NCBI RefSeq assembly: GCF_000429685.1
Contig: NZ_KE386940.1
Location: forward strand, 136,113 to 200,112
Direction: 5' to 3'
Origin: Salibacterium aidingense DSM 18341
Lineage (GTDB): Bacteria > Bacillota > Bacilli > Bacillales > Marinococcaceae
DNA: 64,000 nt
This document shows, piece by piece, positions 7,468-16,385 of this stretch (positions are counted from its first letter, which is position 1; every line of letters starts with the position of its first letter). The notes beneath the pieces were generated by a model. It saw nothing but the letters and a program-made list of their open reading frames with translations. It was not told the origin of the DNA and made no database searches. The position numbers and the translations under genes were made by a program.

Positions 7468-8673
7468 ATGGCAGATAAAACACAAACCAGGCAGGTTGAT
7501 GCGATGGGGCGCGTCGTCATTCCAAAACATCTGCGGGAGCAGTTAGCTTTAGTGGATGAGCCACTTCTGTTAAAACATCAAAAAAATAATCGGGCGGTGC
7601 TGGTAACTAAAGTAACTTCCAGGGACGTACCAGAGGAGCATAAGGTTCTTGATGAGCAGGGACGTCTTCTTATTCCAGCCGAGCTGCGCCATCAATATAA
7701 CTGGCAGCAGGGGGAAAAAATTCAGGTAGAACTTGATCAGGATACCATCCGGCTCCAGGGGCTGCATACGAGATGCAGCATTTGTGGGGCCAGAGAATCC
7801 CTGTTAAAAATTAAAGACGGATTTCTCTGTGAGCCCTGTCTTACCACCGGTAATGAGAAAATCGCGGAGCGCTGGCGCCTTGTTTTGGATGAACTACAAA
7901 ACGAATACATCGAATACTGCCAAAAGGCGGTGTCTTTCACCGATAGGGAAGATCTTCATCAAGCGCGGGTAAAAGGACGCCGGCTGCAGATGCTGCTGCT
8001 GTTTTTAGGAATGAAAAAAGACCATAAACTGCTGGAAAAAATCCAGAAAGCTCATCGGCACCTGGGCAAAGTAAGGGAAAGAGATGTGCTTATTGAAGCT
8101 TTCGCGAAAAGAGCAGCAAACGAAGAGAAGGAGACGCATGCTGCCGTATTCCATCAAGTGAAAGAAATAGTAGATGAAAAGCGGCGGAAAGAACAGAGAA
8201 AACTGGAAAAAAACCTGCCGCAGATCATCAATGAAAAATTTGAACGCCGCTGGGACGCCTTTATTTCTAAAGAACTGTACCGTTTAGTGATGCCGCTTGA
8301 GATAGAAAATAGAATAGCAGAGTATGAACAGACATTCACCGAGGCCGTGACTTCGTACGAGGAAGCAGCAGCAGAAGAAGGAAAAACCTCCAAGCCGGCT
8401 TTGAAAGCTCTTCATGAGGTTCGCATTCAAGCGAAACAGCTCCGCTACATCTATCTTTACGTAAGTAAGATTCACAGTACGGTTTACGAGTCCCGTGCTG
8501 AAAGATATAAACAGTATCAACGCCAATTCGGAGATATTAATGATATCCGGGACTGGCTAAGCAAACTGAAAGACAGCCGCAAGAAAATCGAAGCTCCGGC
8601 AGAAGAAATAAAGGAAGTAAAAGATAAGCTGAGAGCAGAACTCGAGCAGTCCGTCTCTTATATAAAGTGGTAA
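7468..8673 (+). CDS. AbrB-AbrB-zinc ribbon-CHAD fusion protein
   Basis: Four modules are visible. Residues 7-50 and 57-100 are two SpoVT/AbrB-like DNA-binding half-domains (AMGRVVIPKHLREQL, EQGRLLIPAELR). A treble-clef-like zinc site follows (C103, C106, C121, C124). Residues 140-395 are a CHAD domain with HQARVKGRRLQ, GKVRERDVL and LHEVRIQAKQLRYI. CHAD domains are conserved basic helical domains that bind inorganic polyphosphate; AbrB domains bind DNA as dimers. The protein may therefore link polyphosphate to transcription or DNA packing, but that is inference. The start is fixed by AAAGCGGGGG 9 bases upstream. It is monocistronic; the convergent tatC ends 3 bases downstream. Confidence 0.8.
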   Translation: MADKTQTRQVDAMGRVVIPKHLREQLALVDEPLLLKHQKNNRAVLVTKVTSRDVPEEHKVLDEQGRLLIPAELRHQYNWQQGEKIQVELDQDTIRLQGLHTRCSICGARESLLKIKDGFLCEPCLTTGNEKIAERWRLVLDELQNEYIEYCQKAVSFTDREDLHQARVKGRRLQMLLLFLGMKKDHKLLEKIQKAHRHLGKVRERDVLIEAFAKRAANEEKETHAAVFHQVKEIVDEKRRKEQRKLEKNLPQIINEKFERRWDAFISKELYRLVMPLEIENRIAEYEQTFTEAVTSYEEAAAEEGKTSKPALKALHEVRIQAKQLRYIYLYVSKIHSTVYESRAERYKQYQRQFGDINDIRDWLSKLKDSRKKIEAPAEEIKEVKDKLRAELEQSVSYIKW

Positions 8674-8676
8674 TGT

Positions 8677-9393
8677 TTACATTTCGTTTCCTGCGGCATA
8701 GTGTTTTTTATACACGATGACACTGAGACCGATACTGCATTCGTAAAGAAACAGCAAAGGAACGATCACGAGCACATCCGACATAAAATCAGGCGGGGTG
8801 ATCAAAACAGAAAGGACAATCAGGCCAAAATAAGAATATTTTCGTTTCTTCATTAGCTGGTTAGGCTGCAGAATGCCAAGCCGGGTCAAAAACATAATAA
8901 TGGCAGGCATTTCAAATAAAAAACCAAATGGCAGTGTCAGGTTCATCATAAAGGAAAAGTACTTCTGCACCGTAAAAAACGTTTCAAATTGACTGCCGGC
9001 CAGGCTTTCCAAAAACGATAGGACAAGAGGAAACAAAACGAAGTAGCCGAACGCCAGCCCTGCCAAAAACAAAAAGAACAGTCCCGGAATATAGGAAAGG
9101 GAAGCTTTCTGCTCCCTGGCAGTCATCCCGGGGCTGACAAATTTCCAGACTTGCAGCGCTGCAATTGGCAGAGTAACAGCCACTCCCACCACCCCTGCCA
9201 TCATCATATAGGCCCAAAGAATATCACCAGGTCCGAGCAGTGCCAGCTTACCATCTACATCCTGAAGAAGAAACTGATAAATATTCGGTACAAAGAAGAA
9301 GGAGACTCCAAACGCGAACAAAAAGGAGAAAAAAGTGATCAAAATTCTTTTTCGAAGTTCGCGCAGATGCTCCGTTACATTCAAATCTTCCAT
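8677..9393 (-). CDS. tatC: Sec-independent translocase TatC
   Basis: The protein has 238 residues and six membrane helices, with the conserved N-terminal HLRELRKRI and the FEMPAIIMFLTRLGI region of TatC. TatC recognises twin-arginine signal peptides and with TatA moves folded proteins across the membrane. It follows tatA by 71 bases, with a hairpin in the gap. Together with the twin-arginine PhoX-like protein upstream it looks like a dedicated substrate-plus-translocase unit, comparable to phoD-tatAd-tatCd of Bacillus subtilis. Confidence 0.93.
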   Translation of the reverse strand: MEDLNVTEHLRELRKRILITFFSFLFAFGVSFFFVPNIYQFLLQDVDGKLALLGPGDILWAYMMMAGVVGVAVTLPIAALQVWKFVSPGMTAREQKASLSYIPGLFFLFLAGLAFGYFVLFPLVLSFLESLAGSQFETFFTVQKYFSFMMNLTLPFGFLFEMPAIIMFLTRLGILQPNQLMKKRKYSYFGLIVLSVLITPPDFMSDVLVIVPLLFLYECSIGLSVIVYKKHYAAGNEM

Positions 9394-9427
9394 TAATCAG
9401 CTTACCCCCTTACTATACATAGAAGCA

Positions 9428-9450
9428 GGCAGGCTTTTTTCAGGCCTGCC
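9428..9450. terminator. Hairpin between tatA and tatC
   Basis: GGCAGGC (9428-9434) and GCCTGCC (9444-9450) form a 7-bp GC-rich stem. On the minus strand, the direction of the operon, no T run follows, so it is more likely an attenuator, mRNA stabiliser or processing point than a full terminator. Confidence 0.5.
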
Positions 9451-9464
9451 CGTTTTCTTATTTC

Positions 9465-9686
9465 TTAACTTCCGGTTTTATCCTCGTTTTTTTCCAGCGG
9501 ATGAATGTTCGTTTGATTCTGATCATTTGTATCATCGCTGTTCATCAAATCATTGGCTGATTTTTTAAACTCTTTCAGTGTGCTCCCAAAAGCACGGCCG
9601 ATTTCCGGAAGCTTTGACGGCCCGAAAATGATGAGAGCAATAACGAGGATGAGGATCAACCCGGGAATTCCAATGTTGTACGGCAT
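9465..9686 (-). CDS. tatA: Twin-arginine translocase subunit TatA
   Basis: The 73-residue protein has the TatA/E layout: one N-terminal membrane helix, the FGP hinge ([16 protein letters not shown]), an amphipathic helix ([12 protein letters not shown]) and an acidic tail. It oligomerises to form the Tat pore. It starts 14 bases after the PhoX-like gene in the same orientation, with AGGAGGACG as ribosome binding site. Confidence 0.93.
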   Translation of the reverse strand: MPYNIGIPGLILILVIALIIFGPSKLPEIGRAFGSTLKEFKKSANDLMNSDDTNDQNQTNIHPLEKNEDKTGS

Positions 9687-9700
9687 TATTTCGTCCTCCT

Positions 9701-11131
9701 TTACAAAATCGGCATGCCGTGCCGGTGAAAGGCAGCAGCTTCGAGACTGGTCAGACCTTTGCGTTCGGCAAAAGCAGAAAGTTTATCGGGGATCTGCGGA
9801 GCATAGGAAGCCGGCGGCGGGGCATGTCCCATCTGCCGCTGGCGTGCCGCATTTCTTCGTGCAAACGGCCCCCAGACGGCAAACGTAATGCCTGGACTTT
9901 GAATATTGACAAAAAAGGTTCTGCCATCGGAGGAAAAAGTGGGTCCGGCCAGCTCGGAATCATTTAAGCGGTTTTCGGCAAACGTGTAGACCTCTCCTTC
10001 CGGAGTCATGCCGATAATACGGTCTACGCCGCCGCCGTCTTCGGCTATCCATAAATCGCCCCAGGGCGTAATACAGATATTATCGGGCATTTCAAGATCA
10101 TTTTGGCTGGTAGATTCGTAGAAAAGCTCTAAGGTATTGGTGGCTGGAATATAACGGTAGACCCGGCCAAGATTTTTATCACCGGCGGAGGTGTCATCAA
10201 ACCAGAATACCCCTCCGGCAAAGTAAGCTCCTTCCAGACGGGAAAACTGGATACAGTCTTTTTTTATCGCATCATCCGATGGTTTTTCAGGATCGACCTC
10301 TTTCCAGACAATGCTGAATTCCTGCCCGTCATCAAAATCAGAGGCCATGGAAGAAGGTTTCTCCTCCAGAGCTGCCGCCTGCAGTGTGCCGCCTTCCTGC
10401 AGTGCCCCGGGTTTTTGTTCTCGATTATTCGGAAGAAATCGGAAGAAAAAGCTCGGCCCCTGGTCTTCTGTTAAATAAACAATCCCGGTTTCGGGATCAA
10501 TCCCCGTGGCTTCATGGGAGAACGTTCCCATATCACGGATGGGTGTTTTGGAAAGGGAGCCCTCCGGATCCGTTGGATCAATTTCAAACACATACCCGTG
10601 TCCGCGGTTTAATGTTTCCTCACAGGTCAGCCAGGTTCCCCAAGGAGTAGGCCCGCCTGCGCAGTTGCGGATATTTCCAGAAGACGTGATATATTCCGCT
10701 GTGGTTTTGCGGTGGGGGCCAACGACCAGAGCTGTCGTACCGCCGGTGGCTTCTTTATTGTATGGGTTTTTTCCTTCCACCGGATAGTCATGATTGCCGC
10801 TTAATTCATGGTTCCGCACGAGAATCGTAGAATGATGCCTGCCGGGAAAAGCCGCCATTCCATCAAACATGGCCGGGATAGGACGACCGTCCGCCAGTTT
10901 ATCTCCTTCTTCTGAAATAATCCGGTATTGAAAGCCTTTGGGAAGATCAAGGACGCCGCCTGGATCTTTCTGCAGAGGACCGAATCCGAAAAAAGGATTT
11001 TTATTGGGGCCTGCAGCCATGGCAGAAGAGCCTGTCCCCAGGGAACCTAGGCCGGCAGAAGCCATGGTTAAGGCAACGGCGCTCATACTCCCGGCCTTTA
11101 AAAAATCACGACGGTTCATGTGCTTCTCCAC
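9701..11131 (-). CDS. Tat-exported PhoX-family (DUF839) protein
   Basis: The N-terminus is a twin-arginine signal: NRRDFLKAG at residues 6-14, a hydrophobic stretch, and a probable cleavage site after AMA near residue 39. The rest fits the PhoX/DUF839 beta-propeller family ([43 protein letters not shown]). Characterised PhoX proteins are calcium- and iron-dependent alkaline phosphatases; at 476 residues this one is shorter than those, so phosphatase activity is likely but not certain. The start is a GTG at 11131, because AGGAGG lies 7 bases before it; an ATG four codons later is too far from the site. It leads a phoX-tatA-tatC operon. Confidence 0.82.
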   Translation of the reverse strand: MEKHMNRRDFLKAGSMSAVALTMASAGLGSLGTGSSAMAAGPNKNPFFGFGPLQKDPGGVLDLPKGFQYRIISEEGDKLADGRPIPAMFDGMAAFPGRHHSTILVRNHELSGNHDYPVEGKNPYNKEATGGTTALVVGPHRKTTAEYITSSGNIRNCAGGPTPWGTWLTCEETLNRGHGYVFEIDPTDPEGSLSKTPIRDMGTFSHEATGIDPETGIVYLTEDQGPSFFFRFLPNNREQKPGALQEGGTLQAAALEEKPSSMASDFDDGQEFSIVWKEVDPEKPSDDAIKKDCIQFSRLEGAYFAGGVFWFDDTSAGDKNLGRVYRYIPATNTLELFYESTSQNDLEMPDNICITPWGDLWIAEDGGGVDRIIGMTPEGEVYTFAENRLNDSELAGPTFSSDGRTFFVNIQSPGITFAVWGPFARRNAARQRQMGHAPPPASYAPQIPDKLSAFAERKGLTSLEAAAFHRHGMPIL

Positions 11132-11149
11132 GTTAATTCCTCCTTTTCA

Positions 11150-11488
11150 TAGTAAAAGTGGAAGCTTACCCGAGAAGTAAGCTCTATCATTAATCTAGCA
11201 AACTAGTTTTGATAAACCATGTAGTTTCTGTAAAAATAGGTAGAGAAGTCATTTTAGACCAAAAGCCTCAACATACAGGGAAGGATGCAGAAAACCAAAG
11301 ATGATAATCTAAACCAATAGAGATAGAACGAACCTAGAAATCGAAGCATGGAATAAGAACATTCTGCATCTTGGGAAGGATAGAAGAACTTCGGTTGGTT
11401 AAGATTGTAAAGGGAAAGTGAAAAGGAGATAACAGCCTTGAAACGAAGCACATAGAGAAAACGTACAAATAGATAAGGGGGGAACAAT
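11150..11488. other. Divergent intergenic region between phoX and the ABC exporter
   Basis: No gene is seen. A short inverted repeat pairs GATGCAGAA near 11286 with TTCTGCATC near 11363. Promoters for both directions must lie here, but no pair of -35/-10 boxes is good enough to call. The ABC gene has AAGGGGGG as ribosome binding site at 11475-11483. Confidence 0.4.
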
Positions 11489-12277
11489 ATGTCTCATCCA
11501 GCCATATATTTGCAAAATGTAACGAAACAATTTGGGTCATTTACAGCTGTGTCTGATATCAACATTGAGGTCACCACAGGGGAATTGTTCGGATTCCTGG
11601 GGCCGAATGGAGCAGGAAAAACGACAGCAATCAAAATGATGACAGGACTGCTGGAACCTTCGGAAGGTACTGTGGAAATCGCAGGGACCGACATCTGGAA
11701 AAAACCCCTGAAAGCGAAGCGGAAGATTGCGTATGTTCCGGACCAGCCGGAGCTTTATGACAAGTTAACCGGCTGGGAATACATACAATTTATCGCTTCT
11801 GTCTTTCGGATCCCCGCAGACCGTGCCAAACAAAAAGCAGACCGGCTGCTGGAACTGTTTTCGCTGCAACACCGGGCCCATGAGTTAATAGAAGGCTATT
11901 CCCACGGAATGAAACAAAAAATGGCTCTGACTGGAGCGCTGCTGCATGATCCGGATGTGTTGTTTCTGGATGAACCAACCGTAGGCCTTGACCCGAGCAG
12001 TGCCCGGACGTTAAAGGATTTACTGCTTCAGCTGTGCCGCGAAGGAACGACGGTATTTGTTTCGACACACATTTTGGAAATCGCCGAGCAGATGTGTGAT
12101 CGGATCGGAATTATCCGGAATGGAGAAATCATCGCCCTTGGCACCATGGAAGAGCTCCGCCAAAGTCAAACCGCTGACGGCGCAAGCCTGGAAGATATTT
12201 TTCTCGATCTGACCGGAGATGAAGAGCAGCAGGATCTCATACGGGAACTTTCGGAGGAAAGGCCGGAATCCCCATGA
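11489..12277 (+). CDS. ABC transporter ATP-binding protein
   Basis: A complete ABC ATPase of 262 residues: Walker A GPNGAGKTT, signature YSHGMKQKM, Walker B DVLFLDEP and the H-loop STH. The degenerate signature (SHGMK instead of SGGQ) is typical of DrrA/EcsA-like exporters. It overlaps the permease gene by the four bases ATGA, so translation is coupled. The cargo is unknown. Confidence 0.9.
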   Translation: MSHPAIYLQNVTKQFGSFTAVSDINIEVTTGELFGFLGPNGAGKTTAIKMMTGLLEPSEGTVEIAGTDIWKKPLKAKRKIAYVPDQPELYDKLTGWEYIQFIASVFRIPADRAKQKADRLLELFSLQHRAHELIEGYSHGMKQKMALTGALLHDPDVLFLDEPTVGLDPSSARTLKDLLLQLCREGTTVFVSTHILEIAEQMCDRIGIIRNGEIIALGTMEELRQSQTADGASLEDIFLDLTGDEEQQDLIRELSEERPESP

Positions 12278-13971
12278 TCCGTGTTTTATTAAACGTCCAA
12301 TGGAAAATAGCAAAACATACGATGGAAACCAACCGCGCGCAAACGAATGCGGGTTATGCGATCGCAGGACTGGTGCTGTTTGGCGTACTGCTTTTAATGA
12401 TGAATATGATCACCTCCCTTCCGGAAACCTATGCGGTGGAATGGCTGCGCTTATTATTCTCTTATGTGTTTCTGATGATGATGGGATTCTTACTGCTGAT
12501 GGGGATTCCCCAGGTGTTTAAGCACTTATATGCTGCCAATGATTTATCCCTGCTGTTTACGCTTCCAATCAAGGCCCGCCATATTTACTGGGTAAAATAT
12601 ATGCAGAGTTTTATAGGAGTGCCGGCCATTTTATTTATTTTTACGTTCTTTCTGGGGATTCCCTACGGGGCTCGTGTTGGGGCTCACTGGTTTTATTATC
12701 CGGCGCTTCCATTGATTTTAATTTCGTTTCTTGCGCTGGGGCTTGCGTTAGCGTATTTCATCAATATGGGCCTTGTCCATATTATCCCGGCAAAAAGAGC
12801 AAATGAATTGATGACAGCAATGAGTGCAGTTTCCGGTTTACTGGTATACGGGATTTTTCAAATTCCCAACTTTTTCATGGATGAGGAGGACTTTACTAAT
12901 CTGCAGTCCGGAATCGTGCCGGAGATGCCGGGATGGCTTCCAATGAGCTGGGGAGCGTCCGCATTAACAAAAGCGATGGAAGGGGACGGCTCTTTTCTGT
13001 TCCCCTTGCTGCTGTTATTCGCAGCCGCGGTTGGGTTGTCTTTTCTTGCCTCCATTCTGGTTGAAAAAGGATTCCGTACCGGCTGGATTCAGCTGAACGA
13101 AGGAAAGAACAAGAAAAAGAAAGCAGCGGCAGCAAAAACCATGACAAAGGTCCGCCATGTGGTAACAGAAATCGGATGGAAAGAATGGAGGTATATGAAA
13201 CGGGATGTGCGGGAATGGCTGATTTTCATGCCGTTTGTCTTCTTTTTTATCTTTGTCGGGGCGGGTTACTTTACCAGCGGAGCAGAGGCAGCCGGCATAA
13301 GAGAATGGGACCCTTTATTAACGTGGACTGTTGTGCAGGCGGTCGTATTCCTTATGTTCGCTTTCTTCAACGGCAGCATCGCTGCATCCTTTGTGGCAAG
13401 AGAAACAGTCTCAAACTCGATCCTGCCGGCCCTTCCTATTACCGGAAAACAGATCGTACTCGGGAAATTATGGATCAGCTGGCTTCTTCCATGGATTCTG
13501 GTATCGATGATAGAAACAGCAGCCGGGATTTTTCTTGGCTGGGCTTTTTGGCAGTTTGCTGCGTCTTTGCTAATGAATGGTCTGGTCAGCGTTGGGATTA
13601 GTGCCATGGGAATTTGGATTGGCATCATTGGGGGAAAATATAACCCGGCTAATCCACAAAATCGAATTCAATTTGCTCCTTCCCTCCTGCTGCTGGTAAT
13701 GTCCTATGTTTACGTATTTGCTGTGATCGCTCCCTTTTTTATCCTGGCTGTTCCTGCTTCCTATACGGACTTTTTCCATACCCTCAGCAGGGCGATGCCA
13801 GGATTTATAGGCGGGACAGCCGGGGCAGGAGCGCGTCTGCTTGAATGGAAAATGATAAATACCATAGCAATGACAACTGGAAGCATTATAATCTTTTTCC
13901 TGTTAACGGCGGGGTGTACCTTATGGTTTATCCAGTTGGCCGCGAAGAAAATGCTGAAGGAAAAAGGATAG
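12274..13971 (+). CDS. ABC exporter permease (putative ABC_tran_2 type)
   Basis: The 565-residue protein has about twelve hydrophobic segments in two halves separated by a lysine-rich cytoplasmic loop (NEGKNKKKKAAAAK). This fits the large permease proteins (PF16949-like) that pair with a single ATPase in Firmicutes. It is the membrane partner of the preceding ATPase. A terminator follows. Substrate unknown. Confidence 0.78.
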   Translation: MIRVLLNVQWKIAKHTMETNRAQTNAGYAIAGLVLFGVLLLMMNMITSLPETYAVEWLRLLFSYVFLMMMGFLLLMGIPQVFKHLYAANDLSLLFTLPIKARHIYWVKYMQSFIGVPAILFIFTFFLGIPYGARVGAHWFYYPALPLILISFLALGLALAYFINMGLVHIIPAKRANELMTAMSAVSGLLVYGIFQIPNFFMDEEDFTNLQSGIVPEMPGWLPMSWGASALTKAMEGDGSFLFPLLLLFAAAVGLSFLASILVEKGFRTGWIQLNEGKNKKKKAAAAKTMTKVRHVVTEIGWKEWRYMKRDVREWLIFMPFVFFFIFVGAGYFTSGAEAAGIREWDPLLTWTVVQAVVFLMFAFFNGSIAASFVARETVSNSILPALPITGKQIVLGKLWISWLLPWILVSMIETAAGIFLGWAFWQFAASLLMNGLVSVGISAMGIWIGIIGGKYNPANPQNRIQFAPSLLLLVMSYVYVFAVIAPFFILAVPASYTDFFHTLSRAMPGFIGGTAGAGARLLEWKMINTIAMTTGSIIIFFLLTAGCTLWFIQLAAKKMLKEKG

Positions 13972-13994
13972 AGGCAGCACAAAGACAAAAAACG

Positions 13995-14024
13995 GGCAGA
14001 ATTCCTCTCTCTGCCTTGTTTTTC
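13995..14024 (+). terminator. Terminator of the ABC exporter operon
   Basis: GGCAGA (13995-14000) pairs with TCTGCC (14010-14015), followed by TTGTTTTT. Confidence 0.65.
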
Positions 14025-14459
14025 GATCCAAGCGAAAAGACAGGCGACTTCACCAGGAGGAGCTAAGTTTGGAAAAAAGCTCAATCGTTGATGAAGTGAG
14101 GGAGATTGGAGGACAGCCCAACGGAGTTACTTTTTGCTAGCGGGGTTCATGGGAGGATTGGAAGACAGTAGCTGTCTCCTGTTTTCTGTTCGTGTCCTCC
14201 AAGAGCATTTAAAGAACACTGCTTCTCCTTTTTTTCCTGCTAATGGGTTTAACAGCTGTTTTGGAGGCTACTATGAACGTAAACCTATGAGCTGGTGGTC
14301 TCCAGGGGTCTCCCTTAGATTAGAGAGCACTATAGAAAGGTTGATCGACGGACCGTGAGAGGGGATAGCTGTGTCGACGGCCTTTAAAACGGCCGTGACT
14401 CCGCCTGCAGCGGACGCACGGCCAAACAGGCCAAGTGAGTGGTTTTTCTTATTTAGGAA
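14025..14459. other. Intergenic region with a dispersed repeat and structured DNA
   Basis: No gene is seen in these 435 bases. The part at 14108-14210 contains GGAGGACA, CAACGGA and GTCCTCCAAGAGCATTT, which recur in the same order at 62357-62407. The end (14370-14435) holds overlapping GC-rich hairpins (ACGGCCGT, TCCGCCTGCAGCGGA, GGCC...GGCC) just downstream of the leftward YndM-like gene, where they may end its transcript. Confidence 0.5.
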
Positions 14460-14834
14460 TCACTGGGTGTCCATCATCAGGCGGTTGTTGGAAGGCAGCA
14501 CGTGCGTGGCAAGGTATAAATGAAAATAATATTCACACACAGCCAGGACGGCAGCAGCGATGGCGGAAGCAGCAGCCAACGGCACTCCGGGATCCACTAG
14601 GAAAGAACCTGCTCCCCATAGTAAAAGAAAAGCAAGTACAAAATCAGCAATGGCAGCAGGCAGATTTAAGATGCGGGGTAGAATAAATAAGTCTCCGGGA
14701 TAAGATACGGCACCTACAACAAGGGTTAATAGAAGGACAGTTAAGAAAGAAACGCCATATCCGATGCCCAGGATAAGAAACAGGACAACAAGTGTCGTTA
14801 CGCCTTTTAAAAGCAGGGCTTTGGTGTGTTCCAT
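14460..14834 (-). CDS. YndM family membrane protein (DUF2512)
   Basis: The 124-residue protein has four membrane helices with short loops, matching DUF2512/YndM (KGVTTLVVLFLILGIGYGVSF start, YPGDLFILPR in the middle, EYYFHLY near the end). The start is the ATG at 14834, with AAAGGAGG 8 bases upstream; a frame extension to 14909 has no such site. The function of the family is not known; some members are linked to sporulation or stress, but nothing here shows that. It lies just downstream of ldh in the same orientation. Confidence 0.75.
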   Translation of the reverse strand: MEHTKALLLKGVTTLVVLFLILGIGYGVSFLTVLLLTLVVGAVSYPGDLFILPRILNLPAAIADFVLAFLLLWGAGSFLVDPGVPLAAASAIAAAVLAVCEYYFHLYLATHVLPSNNRLMMDTQ

Positions 14835-14925
14835 ACAAATGCCTCCTTTGGCACTGGTCTTCGATGTTTCTATATTGTCCTTTTTCCGTATCCTGTATTC
14901 GTTAAACAATCGAATATGGTAAACG

Positions 14926-15876
14926 TTACCGTGCTGCCTGCTTCATCATTTTTTTTAGAACATTGGCAGAGTAAGTGAATTGTTCTTGTTCCCGGGGATT
15001 GAGCTCAATTTCAATAATCTCCCGGACTCCGCCCCGGCCGAGGACAGCCGGTACGCCGATATACATATCATGCTGGCCGTATTCTCCGTCCAGATAGGCG
15101 GACACGGTCATCACGGACTGTTCGTCGTTCAAGATAGCTTTTGTTATCCGCAGGAGCGACATTCCGATACCGAAATGGGTAGCCCCTTTCCGCTGTATGA
15201 TGTGGTAAGCCGCATCGCGGACATTTTCAAAAATAGTGTCCAAAGGCTTATTTTCATCCACTGCTTTTTCTTCTAAAAGGGTTTTGATGTTCTGCATTCC
15301 AACGGTGGCATGACTCCATACCGGTAGTTCCGTATCCCCGTGCTCACCGATGACCGCAGCGTGAATATTCCTTGCATCCACATCAAAGTAATCACCGAGT
15401 ATGTACCGCAGACGTGCAGAATCAAGAACGGTTCCTGAGCCGATGACTCTTTCCCGGGACAGGCCCGAAGCCTTCCAAGTGACATACGTCAGGAGGTCCA
15501 CAGGATTGGTGGCGACAAGAAAAATACCATCGAAGCCGTTTTCCATGACCTGCCTTACAATCTGTTCAAATATCTCTGTATTTTTTGTAAGAAGGTCCAG
15601 CCGTGTTTCTCCTGGTTTTTGGGCAAGACCGGCCGTCATTACAATCAGATCCGCTTCTCTGCAATCCGTGAAATCCCCGCTCCATATGCTCACTGGCGCA
15701 GGAGCGAAAGGGACCCCATGGTTTAGATCCATCGCTTCTCCCGCCGCCTTCTCTTGATGGACATCTATCAGCACAATCTCACCGGCCGTCCCGTGGTGGA
15801 GCAGGGAATAGGCGTAGCTGCAGCCCACAGCTCCTGCTCCTATGATAACGACACGCTGTACATTATTGTGTTTCAT
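14926..15876 (-). CDS. ldh: L-lactate dehydrogenase
   Basis: The protein has a Rossmann fold start (IGAGAVGCS) and the lactate dehydrogenase active site: R92 in the substrate loop (AQKPGETR), D152 and R155 (LDSARLR) and H179 ([12 protein letters not shown]). The glutamine in the loop (AQKPGE) favours pyruvate over oxaloacetate, separating it from malate dehydrogenase. It regenerates NAD+ by reducing pyruvate in fermentation. Length, 316 residues, is normal. AAGGAGGT precedes the ATG at 15876 by 7 bases. The upstream region carries two Rex-type operators, which fits control by the NADH/NAD+ ratio. Confidence 0.95.
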   Translation of the reverse strand: MKHNNVQRVVIIGAGAVGCSYAYSLLHHGTAGEIVLIDVHQEKAAGEAMDLNHGVPFAPAPVSIWSGDFTDCREADLIVMTAGLAQKPGETRLDLLTKNTEIFEQIVRQVMENGFDGIFLVATNPVDLLTYVTWKASGLSRERVIGSGTVLDSARLRYILGDYFDVDARNIHAAVIGEHGDTELPVWSHATVGMQNIKTLLEEKAVDENKPLDTIFENVRDAAYHIIQRKGATHFGIGMSLLRITKAILNDEQSVMTVSAYLDGEYGQHDMYIGVPAVLGRGGVREIIEIELNPREQEQFTYSANVLKKMMKQAAR

Positions 15877-15899
15877 CGTTCATACCTCCTTGTATAACA

Positions 15900-15952
15900 T
15901 GTGAATCATTTCACAATTATAGTTTAACATAAATATTGTGAATGTTTTCACG
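15900..15952 (-). promoter_or_regulatory. ldh promoter with two Rex-type operators
   Basis: TGTGAATCATTTCACA (15900-15915) is a perfect 6-4-6 palindrome, and TGTGAATGTTTTCACG (15937-15952) is a near-perfect second copy; both match the Rex consensus TTGTGAA-N4-TTCACAA. The ldh -10 box, TATAAT on the minus strand at 15921-15916, lies between them, directly next to the first. Rex bound here would block RNA polymerase when NADH is low. Confidence 0.8.
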
Positions 15953-16118
15953 TAAAAATGTGAAAAAAGTGTGAAATAGTTTAAAAAAGTTTATTAATGC
16001 GGAAATATAGGTAAAATAATAGGTAAGGAAAAAGGGGATTCAAGAAGAAGCAGCTGTTAAGGGGGATCAAGCGTCCTTTAAAATTCAGGAATAACATTTG
16101 CAGGAAAGGAGCATCTCT

Positions 16119-16283
16119 ATGTCGTTGCGGGATGATATTCACGCTTTGATCGACAGTCTGCCGGAAGAAAGCCTGATGGAAGTATACAATAATTTATGGG
16201 AATACCGGGAAGAAGAAGAAAAAGAGCTGCTTGAAGAAGCGAAAAAAGAAGTTCAGGCGGAACGCCAGCAGAACAGCGTGTAG
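16119..16283 (+). CDS. Small acidic helical protein, unknown
   Basis: A 54-residue protein with a helical N-terminal half (DDIHALIDSLPEESL) and a highly charged coiled-coil-like tail (REEEEKELLEEAKKEVQAER). The ATG at 16119 has GGAAAGGAG 9 bases upstream; a longer reading from 16098 has no such site. It resembles small antitoxin-like or DUF2281-type proteins in its first half, but no toxin partner is adjacent. It may be cotranscribed with nothing else, since ferritin has its own promoter. Confidence 0.65.
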   Translation: MSLRDDIHALIDSLPEESLMEVYNNLWEYREEEEKELLEEAKKEVQAERQQNSV

Positions 16284-16308
16284 AAAGGGGAAAAAGAAAA
16301 GCACGTTT

Positions 16309-16337
16309 ATGACATTCACCTTTTCCAATGATATGAT
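16309..16337 (+). promoter_or_regulatory. Promoter of the ferritin gene
   Basis: ATGACA (16309-16314) is followed after 17 bases by TATGAT (16332-16337), with an upstream TG giving an extended -10. No Fur or PerR box is evident. Confidence 0.6.
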
Positions 16338-16385
16338 TAAAATAGAGAAGTGAAAATTGTGGAAAAATGCGAAAAGGTGTGATGC

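Noticed and set aside
15953-15985. Third Rex site near ldh
   Set aside because: The TGTGAAAAAAGTGTGAAA sequence is a direct, not inverted, repeat of the half-site.
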